A stretch of 64,000 nt of DNA from Pomphorhynchus laevis. Taxonomy: Eukaryota; Acanthocephala; Palaeacanthocephala; Echinorhynchida; Pomphorhynchidae. Below, one piece after another: positions 32,640 through 44,271 of the stretch. The notes below the pieces were generated by a model. The model did not search any database. It saw only the letters and a program-made list of their open reading frames with translations, and was not told where the DNA came from. Both the position numbers and the translations under genes were made by a program. The stretch's first letter is position 1. Each line of letters starts with the position of its first letter. The DNA lies in contig WNNJ02003760.1 in the NCBI GenBank assembly GCA_012934845.2, positions 1 to 64,000 of the forward strand, read 5' to 3'.

Positions 32640-33417
32640 CTTGCGCAGAAGCCGCTGCATAGGATAGGCTGGACTTTGGTTGTGAATGAAAGATGCTCCT
32701 GTAATCTTTAAAGGCCTGTCACCTTCTATACCAGGCCGATGTCTTTGGCCACAGTTAGAACAAACCGGTGGAGCCGTGTACTTATCATTCCTCACACATT
32801 GGGGACAATCTACCGAACCACAGACCCCACAGGTCCTTTTGCAGTGGCATGAAGACCCCCAATGCCCCCATTTGTGACAGACCTGGCAGTGTGGATAAGT
32901 CCACTTGTCTACTTCTATTACCGAGAACGATAAGTTATAGCCATGAAGGGGTTAGACCCGTTGTTAGCTAAGAGGTGTCCATTATCAGCATCAATATTCC
33001 CAAAGGCAACAGAGAGGGTTCACCCCCCTTTTCCAGTAATTGCCTCACTGAATGGAGGCCAAACTTATTTTTTAATACGCATAGATCGTCTTCAGCCAGA
33101 AAAAAAGGAAAGTTATTTATTTTGACTGTGCAAAGTATATGTTTGATAGTTATGGCACCCACATCATTGAGATACTTTTCAAAGTAGTTACAAAATTCCT
33201 TTAAAATTGCGCTGTTAACAAAAGAGACTTTAATCGTATTCTCGTGAAATTTTACTGAGTTGAACAGAACCCTATTCGGGTATTTAGCCACAAAACTACG
33301 AAGAAATTTGTTAAATAATAAATTATTTGCAATAGGCGTCTTTGATTTTATGAGACACAGATTGTTCGCCTTTGGAATTGGGGGTAGTAGCCCCTCGCCA
33401 TTAATAGAACGAACCAA
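32640..33417 (-). pseudogene. LINE-B ORF1 (gag-like, CCHC zinc knuckles)
   Basis: 33417-32968 encodes a 149-residue stretch with LLFNKFLRSFVAKYPNRVLF and VNSAILKEFCNYFEKYLNDV (an RRM-like gag fold is plausible). About 32960-32690, in another frame, encodes zinc knuckles CQVCHKWGHWGSSC and CGVCGSVDCPQC, then a further C-x2-C motif. Jockey/I-group LINEs carry such ORF1 proteins for RNA binding. The later part (32640-32300) is full of stops. Confidence 0.7.
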
Positions 33418-34794
33418 AACCGTACTAACCTTTATTGTTGAATCAATCGCTGATCGTTTATTATTAAAAAGTACCTGATCTTACCAGAATTCGACTGAAA
33501 ATCCATCGAATCGCATGTTTTTCCAGCAGAATTAACCAAATCGTTTGAACGCTCCGTAACGTTTACACTTGTGCACATTTTTTTGATGATACAGAATCTG
33601 TAAACTGTAGTTATATATTCAATGCGTGCAAACAACCACTTCACTGAAATTGAACAGTCAAATAATTGACATTACGGCACGTGAACCTACGATGAAAGCG
33701 ATACTCGATATCGGTAGTTCAACCAATTTTATAATTCCAAAAACAGTTCACATTCCTATATCGTGGTCATATGTATGAAGACGTCATATTTCTAATTATT
33801 CCAAAGTTGTGTTGTTTTATCATCCTCGGTCATCTTTTTATTAATCTTCATTCTGTTATATCTGTCAATTTGTTGAAAAATGGCAGTAAAAACCAACTGA
33901 TCGTTGGGCAATTATTGAGTCTCGAGCTGCCTGCTCCACTACTATTTTCAGATGATCACAAAATGTGGAAATTTATCACAACGCCTTCTCGCCGCCACAC
34001 CCAAGATGATAATAAATTTATTGCAGTGGAAATCAATCGATTGTTGTCAGATAAGATCATTGAACCAAGTTGATCTGCTTGATGAGCTCAAGTATTAGTT
34101 GTTTATAAAGACAAAAAACGGCGTCTTGTCATCGACTATTCATATACGCTCAACACTCAAACTGTCCTTGATGCATATCCTCGACCTAATATTGACGATC
34201 TTATAAATAAAATATCTGCGATCAAAGTATATAGCACACATGAGCTTAAAAGTGCGTACCATCAAATCCCCTTAAAAGAAGATGAAAAATACTTGACGGC
34301 ATTTGAATCAGATGGTAGATTATATCAGTTCAGAAGAGTTCATTTTGGTTTAACGAACACAGTGGCTGCTTTTCAAAGGATGATAAATGATATAATCACA
34401 CAAAAGGACTACAAAAGACTTATACGTACTTGACGGATATCATCATTTGTGGAGAAAACCAACAACACGATCTCAATCTTGAGAAATTCCAAGAAACCGC
34501 TTCTAAGTACAATTGACTCTTAATGAAAAACAAGTGTATGCTGAACAAAACAACCATCAATATTTTAGGATATCAAATTAAAAAAAGCGTTCTGACTCAA
34601 CTCGTGTAAAGGATCTACATGATTTAACATTTCCTTGCAACCATAAACATTTACGACGTACACTCGGTTTATTCTCGCACTATTCGAAATTGGTACGTGA
34701 TTATTTCCAACTTGTTCAACCTCTAGCTAATGTTCTAAATTTTCCACCACCTAAAGAAGCCTTTGATGCTTTTGAGCTTAGTCATAAAAATTGC

Positions 34795-35275
34795 AATGGA
34801 AAACCATGCAATCAAAGTCGGTGTTGTGCATGTTATGTTGTGAATGAAATACGCAAGGTCCTCAAGCGAAGAACATCCTTATGGGCGGATAAAAAATTGA
34901 TTGAATTGTATGAAGAAGCGAAGTGTCTACAGAACCGAATTCCTTCAAGAAATTTTCACAATTACAACTGTAACACTAGTATCAAAACATCAACGAAAAA
35001 AACTTTGTCTCCTGAAAACTTTATGCTGCCAAGAGTCTACTATTTCCTCAGGCTCGAATGTCCGTGTTTTAGATCTCAATCAAAAGAGTGGTAGCAAGCT
35101 TGTTCTTAGAAATTTGCAGTTATTTATCTCATTCAAGTGTGTCAGACAAACATGTTTTAACAAAGGCTGTAGATGGATACCTAGATCATCATGCGGTAAG
35201 ATTCAGTGATATGTATGGAGAAAATATTGTAGATTCCGCAAAAAAAAGTCGGCCGGACTATATGGGCTAAATGAT
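34795..35275 (+). other. Unidentified coding-like segment between Gypsy fossil and PLE-1
   Basis: The translation looks protein-like (CNGKPCNQSRCCACYV, TSLWADKKLIELYEEAKCLQ; and, in another frame further on, SVSDKHVLTKAVDGYLDHHA) but I recognise no family. It could be the N-terminal region of PLE-1, an unrelated mobile gene or a host exon remnant. Confidence 0.35.
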
Positions 35276-36388
35276 AAGAATTGGTGGTTAATGCTGACGT
35301 GGTTCGAAGATGTCTAGAAAAAGTTGTCAGAGCGCAAATCGAACTTTGCCTACATAATTGCAACTGAACACATATGCACGAATATTAACAACGACAAAAA
35401 TAAAATTTACAATTCGTTATATAATAACTTAAATGATTACTTTAGTAAGCTGATTAATAGTGAAAGCTCGAATATATCTAAGATAAAAATTTGGAAAGAT
35501 TATATATTTGATAAAATTAAAAATAAAATGAAAATAACAAACAATTATAAAAGGAAAGATAAAATTAATAAAGATATGTATAAAGAACTTACTAAATTAA
35601 AGGATAACTATATAATAACAATTATTGATAAAGCTAGTAATAACTTTGCCTTCATATGCAAAAAACTTTGTTATGATATACTAGTGAAAGAGGTTAATTC
35701 TAATGATTTAAATGTAAATCCAACATATGAACGTAGTGAGTTGAGTTTAGAAACAAGTATTACAAGTCACTGTTCTATTATAGATAAAAAGGATATAAAG
35801 GTTGAATTAGATAATAAAACTATACCTATATTATATTGGAATCCAAAATTACATAAAAATCCAATAAAACCTAGGTTCATATGTAGTGCGTTTAAATGTA
35901 AATTAAAACCACTTTCTGTCAATATGAATAAAATACTTAAAGCAATAAAAGCACACTTTAAAAAATATTGCTAGGTAATTGAAATTAATACTGGTATAAA
36001 ACACTATTTAAGTATTAATTCTACAAAAGAATTTTTAGAACAGACAAAAGGAATAAATTTTCAAAATATAAATACATACGATTTTAGTACGCTTTATACA
36101 AATCTAGATTTAGTAGATATTAAAGAAGCGTTAGTAAAATTAATTGATCTTATAATCGGAAAAAGATATACATATATTTGTTATAATAATTATAACGCCT
36201 ATCTAACAAAAATTAAGCCATCAAGTAAATATAAATATATGGACAAAATTGAATTAATAGAATCCTTAAATATTTTGATAAATCAAAATTATTTAAAAGT
36301 AGAAACATCTATATTTAGACAAGTAAAAGGTGTTCTAATGGGTGGTAATAGTAGCCCAATTATAGCTGACTTGTTTTTAAGCTTTATA

Positions 36389-36771
36389 GAATATGAATTT
36401 GTTCATAACTGTGTAAAAGCTAAATCTAAACAATATAAATATATGAAATATATGTTTCGATACATTGATGATATATGCGTATTTTATTCTAATAATTTTT
36501 ATTCAATTAGTGAGCACATTTATCCAGAAAGCCTTATTCTTAACAAAAACAATATTAATGATAACGAAGGTGTATATCTAGATATACAGAATATGTATCT
36601 AGAATATGAGTTTGTTCTCATGAATCTAAATTATATAAAGATATTCGATATATTGATGATATATGTGTATTTAATTCTAATAATTTTTATTCAATTAGTG
36701 AGCACATTTATCCAGAAAGCCTCATTCTTAACAAAACCAATGTTGATGATAAAGAAGGTGTATATCTAGAT
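36389..36771 (+). repeat. Tandem duplication of the YIDD segment in PLE-1 copy 2
   Basis: Both units begin GAATATGA.TTTGTT and run through the YIDD active-site coding block to GAAGGTGTATATCTAGATAT. The second unit has diverged and is shorter at its start. Confidence 0.8.
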
Positions 36772-37187
36772 ATGAACATTAAATTAACATTAACTAAAAC
36801 TACTATTTATTTATATCGTAAAGATGACATATTTAAATTTACAAGAAACATATTTTTGCATGAGCATTCATGTATACCATATAATATAAAATATAATACA
36901 TTAAATAATGAAATTTGAAGAATTGCAACAATATGTAATTATATTGGCTTTCTTCAAAATCATTTAAATAATTTAATAGATACATATTTTAAACTAGGTT
37001 ACTATAAAAATAACATCAAACAGAAAATAGTAAAATATATAAATCAACACAATAATATAAAGAATAAATTTAAACTCTTAAGTGGCAAATTTTTATGGAT
37101 GGATAATAAATAATATACTTTGTATTAGAATAAGATACTAGATAGTTTTATCAGAGGAAATACATCATTAGCATGTATTTGGCCCCG

Positions 37188-37237
37188 CTGCTATGTTAGG
37201 TAGATGAGTTAGGGATCGAAACCTGATAGCATAGCAG
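37188..37237 (+). ncRNA. Hammerhead-ribozyme-like motif in the PLE-1 3' region
   Basis: CTGCTATG (37188-37195) pairs perfectly with CATAGCAG (37230-37237) as stem I. Between them are TAGATGAG (37201-37208, a deviant of CTGATGAG) and CGAAAC (37217-37222) followed by CTG-ATA, an NUH-type cleavage triplet. Arrangement and location match type I hammerheads reported in Penelope-like elements. The altered core box and weak stem II suggest a decayed copy. Confidence 0.45.
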
Positions 37238-37489
37238 TTCCTCCTGATGACCTCTAATTCTTATTCTGATACAACGTCTGTTATTTATTAGTCAATTCAT
37301 AAAAATGACGTTTGTTTTAAATTTCAATTTTTTTATTTTAACTTGATTTAAATTATAAAAAATCTAAAAACAATTATCTATTTTATTATTTAATTATTAA
37401 ATTTTGATTTAGCATTATTATGTTTTGCTTTGTTTATAATTATATTAAATACGTAGACTCAGTTAGCTGATTTGATTTAATTATGTATG

Positions 37490-37615
37490 ATGCCTTATAA
37501 ACATGTCGTCTAATTCCACTGAATAAGTGTCCCAATATCAGGCCTACAGGAATTGGAGAGGTCGTTAGGCGTATTGTCGCTATTGCATTTGTTCAAATAT
37601 CAAACCCGACATTTT
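37490..37615 (+). mobile_element. RLE-type LINE RT scrap
   Basis: The plus strand encodes CRLIPLNKCPNIRPTGIGEV followed by VRRIVA, the fingers motif (R-L-I-P-L-x-K-x-P-G-x-R-P-I-G-I-G-E) of LINE-D-like elements. The surrounding 37616-38100 is decayed and not assigned. Confidence 0.65.
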
Positions 37616-38099
37616 ATCAGTCGCGAGTTCGAACCAGTTTTGCGCTGGAAAAATATGTGGAAACGATGTTGCCATTTAAGCTGTAGATGACCCACTCGCG
37701 ATGGTTGCTTTTGCATATGCAAAAGCAGCCATTCCATTATAAATGAACCGCAGTCAAATGTTCCATCTGTTTTACAAAAATTTGATGCCGATGATACAGC
37801 CTGCGTTGGATAACCAAAAATTGAAACATGACCTTTAGTAGCTAAAATTTAGTCCAAAGTATGGATTTCAATAAAATAAATACATATAAATCCATAAAAG
37901 AAATCATTACAGTTTCATTTACTCTTGTGACCAAGGTACAAGAAAATGTACATCGTTTACAAGAGTAAATTAACACGAAATAATCAAACGATTCAAACAG
38001 TTGGTGGGACAATTAAGAAGGATGGCACCAAATCGTTGGATAGTTACATCGGAACTGAAAATTTTAGAAAACAGAAAGTAGAGGTGATAACGTCAGAAT

Positions 38100-41000
38100 A
38101 ATTGAATCAAATCACTCAGCACATTTTCCTCTTCTTAATAATTAAGAGTTTACTCCGTGTTATTATTCTTCCACGCCTTGATCTCTGTGATAAGAAATCA
38201 AAGACCGACGATTTGTTGGATGTATTCAAATCCTCACCTGCCTTTGTAGTCGTCATCGGGTTTTTTGCATCAGATTGATCGTTGACATGTTCTTATTCTT
38301 GACTTTGAGGGAGATCCGTTGAAGATTGAGCGTGCGTACTCATATGATTTGTGTCATCGATACTTGGTGCACCAACCTCACGATCTAGGTCACCATCGTT
38401 TGCATGATTGACAGGTAAACCATTTTCTATGTTTCCATAAGCCGGGGAGAGCCAAATTACTTGTCGACACTGTTCTTTCCGTTCCGTCTATATATCTGAT
38501 ACGAGCATAATGGCGTTTATGAGATTATGTCGACTGGATTCACTAGTGGATCTAACTTTGTTTGTCTTGTAAAATTGCGTACAAGTGATGGTCCTTCCAA
38601 TAGCCAAGTGCACATAGATTAACCGTTTTCCGATTTGCGTTGATAATTAAACAGACGTGCATGTGGAGTCTGATTGGTGGCGGTGCACAATAGAGATCGT
38701 ACTGAATGTAAAGCCACGTCGCGTACTGTTTGCCAATACTTTTATTGGAAAACGTATTTTTCAAGTATTGCGATACTTTTATCGCAATCTCGCAATATTC
38801 GAGATTGCGAGATTTCAATGCTAACCTTATCGTTTTCCAAATTATTCCGGTGAACCTCTCGTATTGTCCATTGCCCATAGGGTAGTACGGAGTACTGAGA
38901 AATAATTGTTTTATTTTGCCAGATGAAATCTTGTGCATCACGAGACATAACTGCTTTCCTCGATCGCTATGTATAGCTTCTTGTGTACCGAATATCGCAA
39001 ATATGCATTGAAGGCATTGTATTACTGTTGTGGAAGACATGTCTTGGCAAGGGAATTCAATGAGAAAGCGAGAGTATTCATCCACTAATACGAGCAGATA
39101 TTTATGACAGTCTAAAGAAGGTTCGGGACCAACAAAATCCATTTCTAGCCTTTCAAAGGGTTTTCTGGTGGAAACTATAATTGCTTGCGGGGGTCTATGA
39201 AATACAGGTTTTAATTCAGCGCATACTGCTCAACTAGAGCAAACAAGATGAACATCTTTAATTAAAAATGGGAAGTTCTTTTTAAACGAACAAATCCTAG
39301 ATAATGTGTCAGCCAGCACAGTCATGTGTCCAGATCGATATTTTATCGTGTATGAGTAGTTTGTTAACTTGAGCTTCCATCGTAATAATTTTTTATTCTT
39401 GACCTGATTTTTTGAATGCTGGCTAAATATGAACGATACAGCCTGCTAATCGGTCAAGATTACAAAGGGTTTAATCATCAAGAATTCACGTCACTTACTA
39501 ACGGATTCAACAATAGCAGCAACTTCTATTTCAACAGTCGAATGGTTTTTCTCAGATGTAGATAGACTTCTTGAGAAGAATGTCACCGGTTTGTTTTCTT
39601 GTGACTGCGACAATGTCTCGAGAAGCAGCCGTCTCCACACAGAATGGTATATTTTCATTGATAGTGACTAGAGAGGAGTCACCAATCTAGTTCTTAAGAT
39701 TTTCGAAGCATTTAATTTGCTTTTAAATTGTTGATACTGATTCATTATTGATAAATAATTATTGAAGCTGGATTAATAGAAAGAAGACATTATTTTTGAT
39801 ATTTCGCTAACTACTGTTAGCATCTTTAGACAATTTTCTGAAGATGCTGAACATCTATAGTAACTGAACAGTCCCAGCACTCTTTTCAATTAAACTGAAT
39901 ATTTGGGTTTCGGTGTATTATGTAACGTAATATGCTAATCGTTCAGGATCAGGACGAGGACCACCTGCGATTAGATGCCCAAGAAATGTGAGACTATTCT
40001 GCCTATATAAGCATTTTGAATTAATTAGCTTCATTCCGTACTTTCCCGTAATCGATTGAAAAGGCACCAAGTTCCAATTGCGTTCGTCCAAAGTAGTACC
40101 AGCTACCACAACATCGTTGATATAGAAAACGTATTCTCCAACTTGTTCTGGTTGATTATTCCGGCCATTACTCGTTGGAACACCGCGCCCGAGTTAGTCA
40201 ATCCAAAGGGAATCCTATTGAATTGGAACATGCCACCTGCAGCTTGGAATGCTGTATACCACATATACTCAACTTTCATAAGGCATTGATAGTAGGCCGA
40301 CTCAAGATCAAGCTTCGAAAACACTTTGAATTTCGAAGGTTCTTGTATCATGTGGCCTATATGTGACATCGGAAAAGCGTCAACGTAAGTGAATCGATTT
40401 ATGGTTGCTGAATAATTGATTACCATTCGTTGCTTATGCCGCTCTGAGTGAGTTACGACAACTTGAGCTCCGCATGGAGATGTTGACGGTTCAATAATGT
40501 CTTCTTTTAGCAGTTTGAGTATTTATTTTTCTATAAAATCTTGGTTGGCCTTTGTACACTTTCTTGGCTTTGTAGCTATCACTCTTATATGTATAGCAAG
40601 ATTTGAGAATAGTGAAGGGGGAGTGATTATAAGGCACTGCATTGCTGGCAATACCAGTTCATTCCGACTGCATGACCTGTCAAATTCGAAAGTAACTGCC
40701 TTGTTGCGTCTCATAAAATCCTGTCCGAGAATGACTGACGAACACAAATTGTCTAAGAGTAATAATTTCGTTGATGAGCAAGTCTTTCCTCCAATATTAA
40801 TATAGGCAAAACAGTGTCCGACGGTTTCGACGTTCTGATTTGATGCCGTCAACAATAGTCTCTTGAGAGTACATAACTTATAGATGATCATATTTTGCAA
40901 TTTGAGGTAGAATAAAACTACTTATGCTACCACTGTCGACGAGAGCATATGTTAGGTGATTATTCAACCTGACACGTACTGAACTGAAGTTATAAATTGG

Positions 41001-41240
41001 TACGACTGCACGGGTACATGCCAATCGGTTGTTTACCGCAGCACATTGAGATTTTAAATTTGACGTGGATCGACATATCGTAGGAAAGTCACCACGTTTT
41101 CCACATCTGAAACAAGTGGCGTCTATTGCTGGGCATTGTGATCTCCGATGAACATCTCTTCCACAAAAATTGCATTTCCGTGTATCTCTAGAATTGACTA
41201 GAATCTCACGTCTTCTCATGGATGCCGACAACGTGTCACT
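38100..41240 (-). mobile_element. Gypsy-type LTR retrotransposon fossil 2
   Basis: Minus-strand fossil. In order: gag end with two nucleocapsid zinc knuckles (about 41170-41080), retropepsin with D-S-G active site (about 40950), RT (about 40430-40000), RNase H-like remnants (about 39700-39350), integrase core (39142 to about 38730) and a decayed C-terminal region. Family: Ty3/Gypsy. A PLE-2 tail fragment is inserted at 39723-39850. No LTRs recognised; many breaks. Its 5' side is part of the 1.4-kb duplicated block. Confidence 0.8.
39723..39850 (-). mobile_element. PLE-2 3' tail inserted in the Gypsy fossil
   Basis: Shares TTATTTTTGATATTTCGCTA and GTTAGCATCTT with the repeats at 53418, 53722 and 54300, the last of which lies directly downstream of the PLE-2 GIY-YIG frame. 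Interpreted as a severely 5'-truncated PLE-2 copy. Confidence 0.6.
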
Positions 41241-42363
41241 GGTTTCTTATTATTAGGAGTTACATATTAAGTTTTTTAATAATAATCAATCTTAATTCCT
41301 TATTGTTCGCATCTCGTTTAATAAACTTGTTACTAAATGTTATAACTAAACAAGACTGGGATAATTAAAACTTAAGGCCCTGTTCAATTACCTATTAAGT
41401 ATTAATTATAAACTTTCTGTATTTATATTTAATAATGAAATTGTTAAATAAGAAACAAATTTGAAAAATGAATAGTAGCTTCCAAATTAGCTTTCATTTA
41501 TTTTTTTAGAATTTTCTATGTACATTCTTTATGTCATTTTAATATGACATCTTTACGATATAAATTAATAGTAGTTTTAGTTAATGTTAATTTAATGTTT
41601 ATATCTAGATATACACCTTCTTTATCATTAATATTGGTTTTGTTAAGAATAAGGCTTTCTGGATAAATTTGTTCATTAATTGAATAAAAATTATTAGAAT
41701 TATATACACATATATCATCAATATATCGAAACATATTTGTTATTTTTATATAATTTCGATTTATTTTTTAAACAGTTATGAACAAATTCATATTCTATAA
41801 AGCTTAAAAACAGGGCAGCTATTATTAATCTACTATTACCTACCATTTTATCAGCTTTTACTTGCTTCTACTTTAAAATAATTTTGATGTTTCAAAATAT
41901 TTATGGCTCCTATTAATTCAATTTTATCCATATATTTATACTTACTTATTATACTTACTTATACTTACTTATTCTGATACAACATCTGTTATTTATTAGT
42001 CAATTCATAAAAATGACTTTTATTTTAAATTTCAATTTTTTATTTTAACTTGATTTAAATTATAAAAAATCTTATAACAATTATTAATTTTATTATTTAA
42101 TTATTAAATTTAAATTTAGCATTATTAGTTTGGTTTATTTTATAATTATATTAAATACGTAGACTCAGTTAGCTGATTTGATGGTTTAATTTTTGTTAGA
42201 TGGGCGTTAAAGTTGTTATAACATATATGTATATCTATTTCCAAAAATAAGGTTAGTTAATTTTTCTAATGCTTCTTTAATATCTGCTAAATCTAAATTT
42301 GTATAAAGTGTTCAAAACTCGTGAGTATTAACATTTTGAAAATTTATTCCTTTTGTTTGTTCC
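40953..42363. repeat. 1.4-kb duplicated block, copy 1
   Basis: Aligns with 50684-52092 at roughly 98 percent identity by eye. Contains the Gypsy fossil 2 gag end and PLE-1 copy 3. The left flank continues the Gypsy element, so this copy keeps the original left context. The right edge cuts PLE-1. Confidence 0.9.
41480..42363 (-). mobile_element. PLE-1 copy 3, carrying a nested PLE-1 end
   Basis: Minus strand: DLADIKEALEKLTNLIFGNR (about 42240-42300) before, and MFRYIDDICVYNSNNFYSIN (41734) after, an inserted block. The inserted block (41968-42183, plus orientation) is the PLE-1 terminal sequence ending CTCAGTTAGCTGATTTGAT, bordered on its left by repeated AGTAAGTATA units. The insertion point equals that of the hairpin element in copy 1. 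5' end lost at the duplication edge. Confidence 0.75.
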
Positions 42364-42660
42364 AAGAATGTGTCGGAACGTTTCTATTTGGACATTTGCG
42401 TGTTTAATCACTTGGCTCGAATCTACATGATAAATCTAAATTGGAGTAATAAATTTGCTCCTATTATTTTCTCATCTTCTGAAGGAACAAGACAAGTTGC
42501 GAACAGCATATTATGGTCAATAGCACAACACTCTTCATTGACAGGAGGAATAGACTATAAGGAATTCATCAGGAATATCCGCTGTTGTATGGATTTTGCT
42601 TTAGTGAAAGTAGTGTTATTGAACTTCAGAATGATGATAAATTCTATATAATATGACTTT
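42364..42660 (+). mobile_element. RLE-type LINE 3' fragment (LINE-D-like)
   Basis: The open frame 42370-42651 encodes RFYLDICVFNHLARIYM, FAPIIFSSSEGTRQVANSIL and YKEFIRNIRCCMDFALVKVV. These match the RLE nuclease end of the LINE-D chimera (FMDICVFNSFAPSYY, FHPIILSTTGGMGPT, YNDCIRTLRLRISTLIAKAV at 20679-20317). Only the C-terminal part survives; plus orientation, opposite to the LINE-D array. Confidence 0.75.
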
Positions 42661-43720
42661 AACATTTCCTGAGACCTATTTACGGGATCCATTTTTTATT
42701 ATAAACTAAAAGTTATTATAAAAAATATATTCAGGATTATTTTAAACACGTTATATTCTTGTGTCATGAGCTGACACAAGTTACTGTCAGTATTATTTTA
42801 CATAAATGCTAAACTAATTATGATTACGAGACAATATACCTTTTCATCATTTTCTCTGCGATTTTGAAGTTCTCAAATTGTTTGTAGTAACGTTTATGCT
42901 AAAACGTTACTGCTTATATAGTGGGAGTATAGATGCTATTCAATGTTGAGACTAAAAACTATTTCAACTGTTCGGAACTTTGTCTATAGAGAGATAATAT
43001 TTAAAAATACTGTACGCAGTTTTACCTGTCAGAAATGTCAAAATTAATACACCTGCATTCTAATACTTCAAACAATTTTGAGTATACGTCAGAACATTTT
43101 AATTTACGTGAAACATTTTTATTAAAATGTGAACATTTTGAAAGAATACAAACCATAAAACCAAATTTTGAAAAGTTCCAATCTTTCTAGAATAAATTTC
43201 ATTTTTAAATATTTTTATAGTTTTTTGTAGAAAAATGCATGGCTTGTAAAATTATTAACTGCAAAATTATTAAAATAATTTTATTATGCTTTACTTCTTT
43301 ATTAATTTTACTACTTCCTTGTCTACTTGATTAGTTGAATAATGCGTACTTCTAATAAAATGATATTTTCTTATCTTCTTATGTATTTGGAGTAAGATTA
43401 AGTAAGATCAAGATAAGAAACCTGCTGCAAAAGCCGCTTTGATTTCAGGTTTCGAATTATATGCCTAGACTTAAATCTTCAATTCGTTATACAAATGTTA
43501 TTATTACATATAAAAATAATGTATTTTCACCGAATAAATATATTATATAAAATAAATATTATCCTCCACATTTTTACTTTCAAAACGAATTAAAAAATTT
43601 TAAGTAAAAAATTAATATAAAATTAATATATTTTAATTTAGCCACAAAATGACAATTAAAGTGAATAAATCGTAAAAATGGTTCAAATACAGGAGAACGT
43701 TTGTCTTCTTTGTGGAAAAA
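42661..43720. other. AT-rich sequence, nothing recognised
   Basis: About 1 kb with no open frame or repeat family that I can assign. It is part of the segment found only between the first copies of the two duplicated blocks. Confidence 0.5.
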
Positions 43721-44160
43721 TGTCATTCTTTTAGCAAGACTGGCTGATACCACCAGCCTACAATGTTCTTGCCCTTTGGATCCCTCGCCAGAATGCTGAC
43801 AGCATTTCCACGTTGGATGGCGATGCTAACGTTTTGGAGGAGGTATGAAGTAGCACGTGAATCCCCGGTAACGTGCTTCAATATTTTTCCTATCTCCTTA
43901 ACAAGAGTAAAAGCGGAAGCGCCCAGTGATCCATAAGTCTCTACTCCAAAACGGAAAAATATGCGGGACATGGTCAAGTCGGCATATTTCAGCCGTTTCG
44001 CTCTTCGGCATATGAAGCTGCTTCGCCCGCTCCTATGGCTGCATTCCTAACATTGCTGGCTGCGAGGGTGTCCACGCAGGTGGCGTCTCACATCAAACAT
44101 TTCCCTTCACGCCAAGGGAAAATGGTGACTCCATCAAGACGTCAATTTAATTTATACATA
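43721..44160 (-). mobile_element. RLE-type LINE C-terminal fragment (third subfamily)
   Basis: 43977-43723 encodes MSRIFFRFGVETYGSLGASA, VKEIGKILKHVTGDSRATSY and NVSIAIQRGNAVSIL. Just upstream (44100-43985), in nearby frames, is DATCVDTLAASNVRNAAIGA then GEAASYAEER. The order D-x-T-C-x-D-T-L-A, then F-G-V-E-T-x-G, then QRGNA is the nuclease end of another widespread RLE LINE group. The frame is broken near 43980. Confidence 0.75.
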
Positions 44161-44271
44161 TAATTTAATTTATATATAAATATATTGTTCCTGTCTTCTG
44201 CTCTTATTCTATTCACATATTGTTGGTCTTCGATGATCGCAGACGGCAGTCCTGACACTCAAGAGAGATAT

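Larger units (their letters stand above)
30840..33500 (-). mobile_element. LINE-B copy 2 inserted antisense in the Gypsy fossil
   Basis: Reading from high to low: ORF1 (about 33480-32640), a gap of decayed sequence (32640-32300), the APE endonuclease (32297-31700), linker and C-terminal region (to 31004), and a 3' UTR ending near 30840. It lies between the gag zinc knuckles and the protease of the Gypsy fossil. The RT is absent, removed by an internal deletion, so the copy could move only with help from another element. No target-site duplication could be fixed. Confidence 0.75.
29940..34780 (+). mobile_element. Gypsy-type LTR retrotransposon fossil 1, split by LINE-B
   Basis: Plus-strand fossil. 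Parts in order: a gag region (about 30000-30700) ending in nucleocapsid-type zinc knuckles; then, beyond an antisense LINE-B insertion (about 30840-33500), a retropepsin-like segment (about 33690-33760), an RT segment (about 34080-34430) and the RT/RNase H junction up to about 34780. Family: Ty3/Gypsy. LTRs were not recognised, and the integrase is not seen. It is broken many times and looks old relative to the nearby LINEs. Confidence 0.75.
35324..37476 (+). mobile_element. PLE-1 copy 2 (Penelope-like), longest copy
   Basis: 35324-35974 encodes the N-terminal region: NYIITIIDKASNNFAFICKK and PILYWNPKLHKNPIKPRFIC, the conserved approach to the RT of this family. The RT core follows with TYDFSTLYTNLDLVDIKEAL (36070), KGVLMGGNSSPIIADLFLS (about 36325), YMFRYIDDICVFYSNN (about 36450) and NIFLHEHSCIPYNIKYN. 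A piece containing the YIDD region is repeated in tandem (36389-36594, 36602-36771). The 3' noncoding part carries a hammerhead-like motif and the terminal block ending at 37476. No GIY-YIG domain was recognised. Several interruptions; not functional. Confidence 0.8.

Noticed and set aside
32943-33125. Plus-strand frames over 32385-33478 considered as host exons
   Set aside because: They run antisense to LINE-B ORF1 and its zinc knuckles, which have clear signatures.
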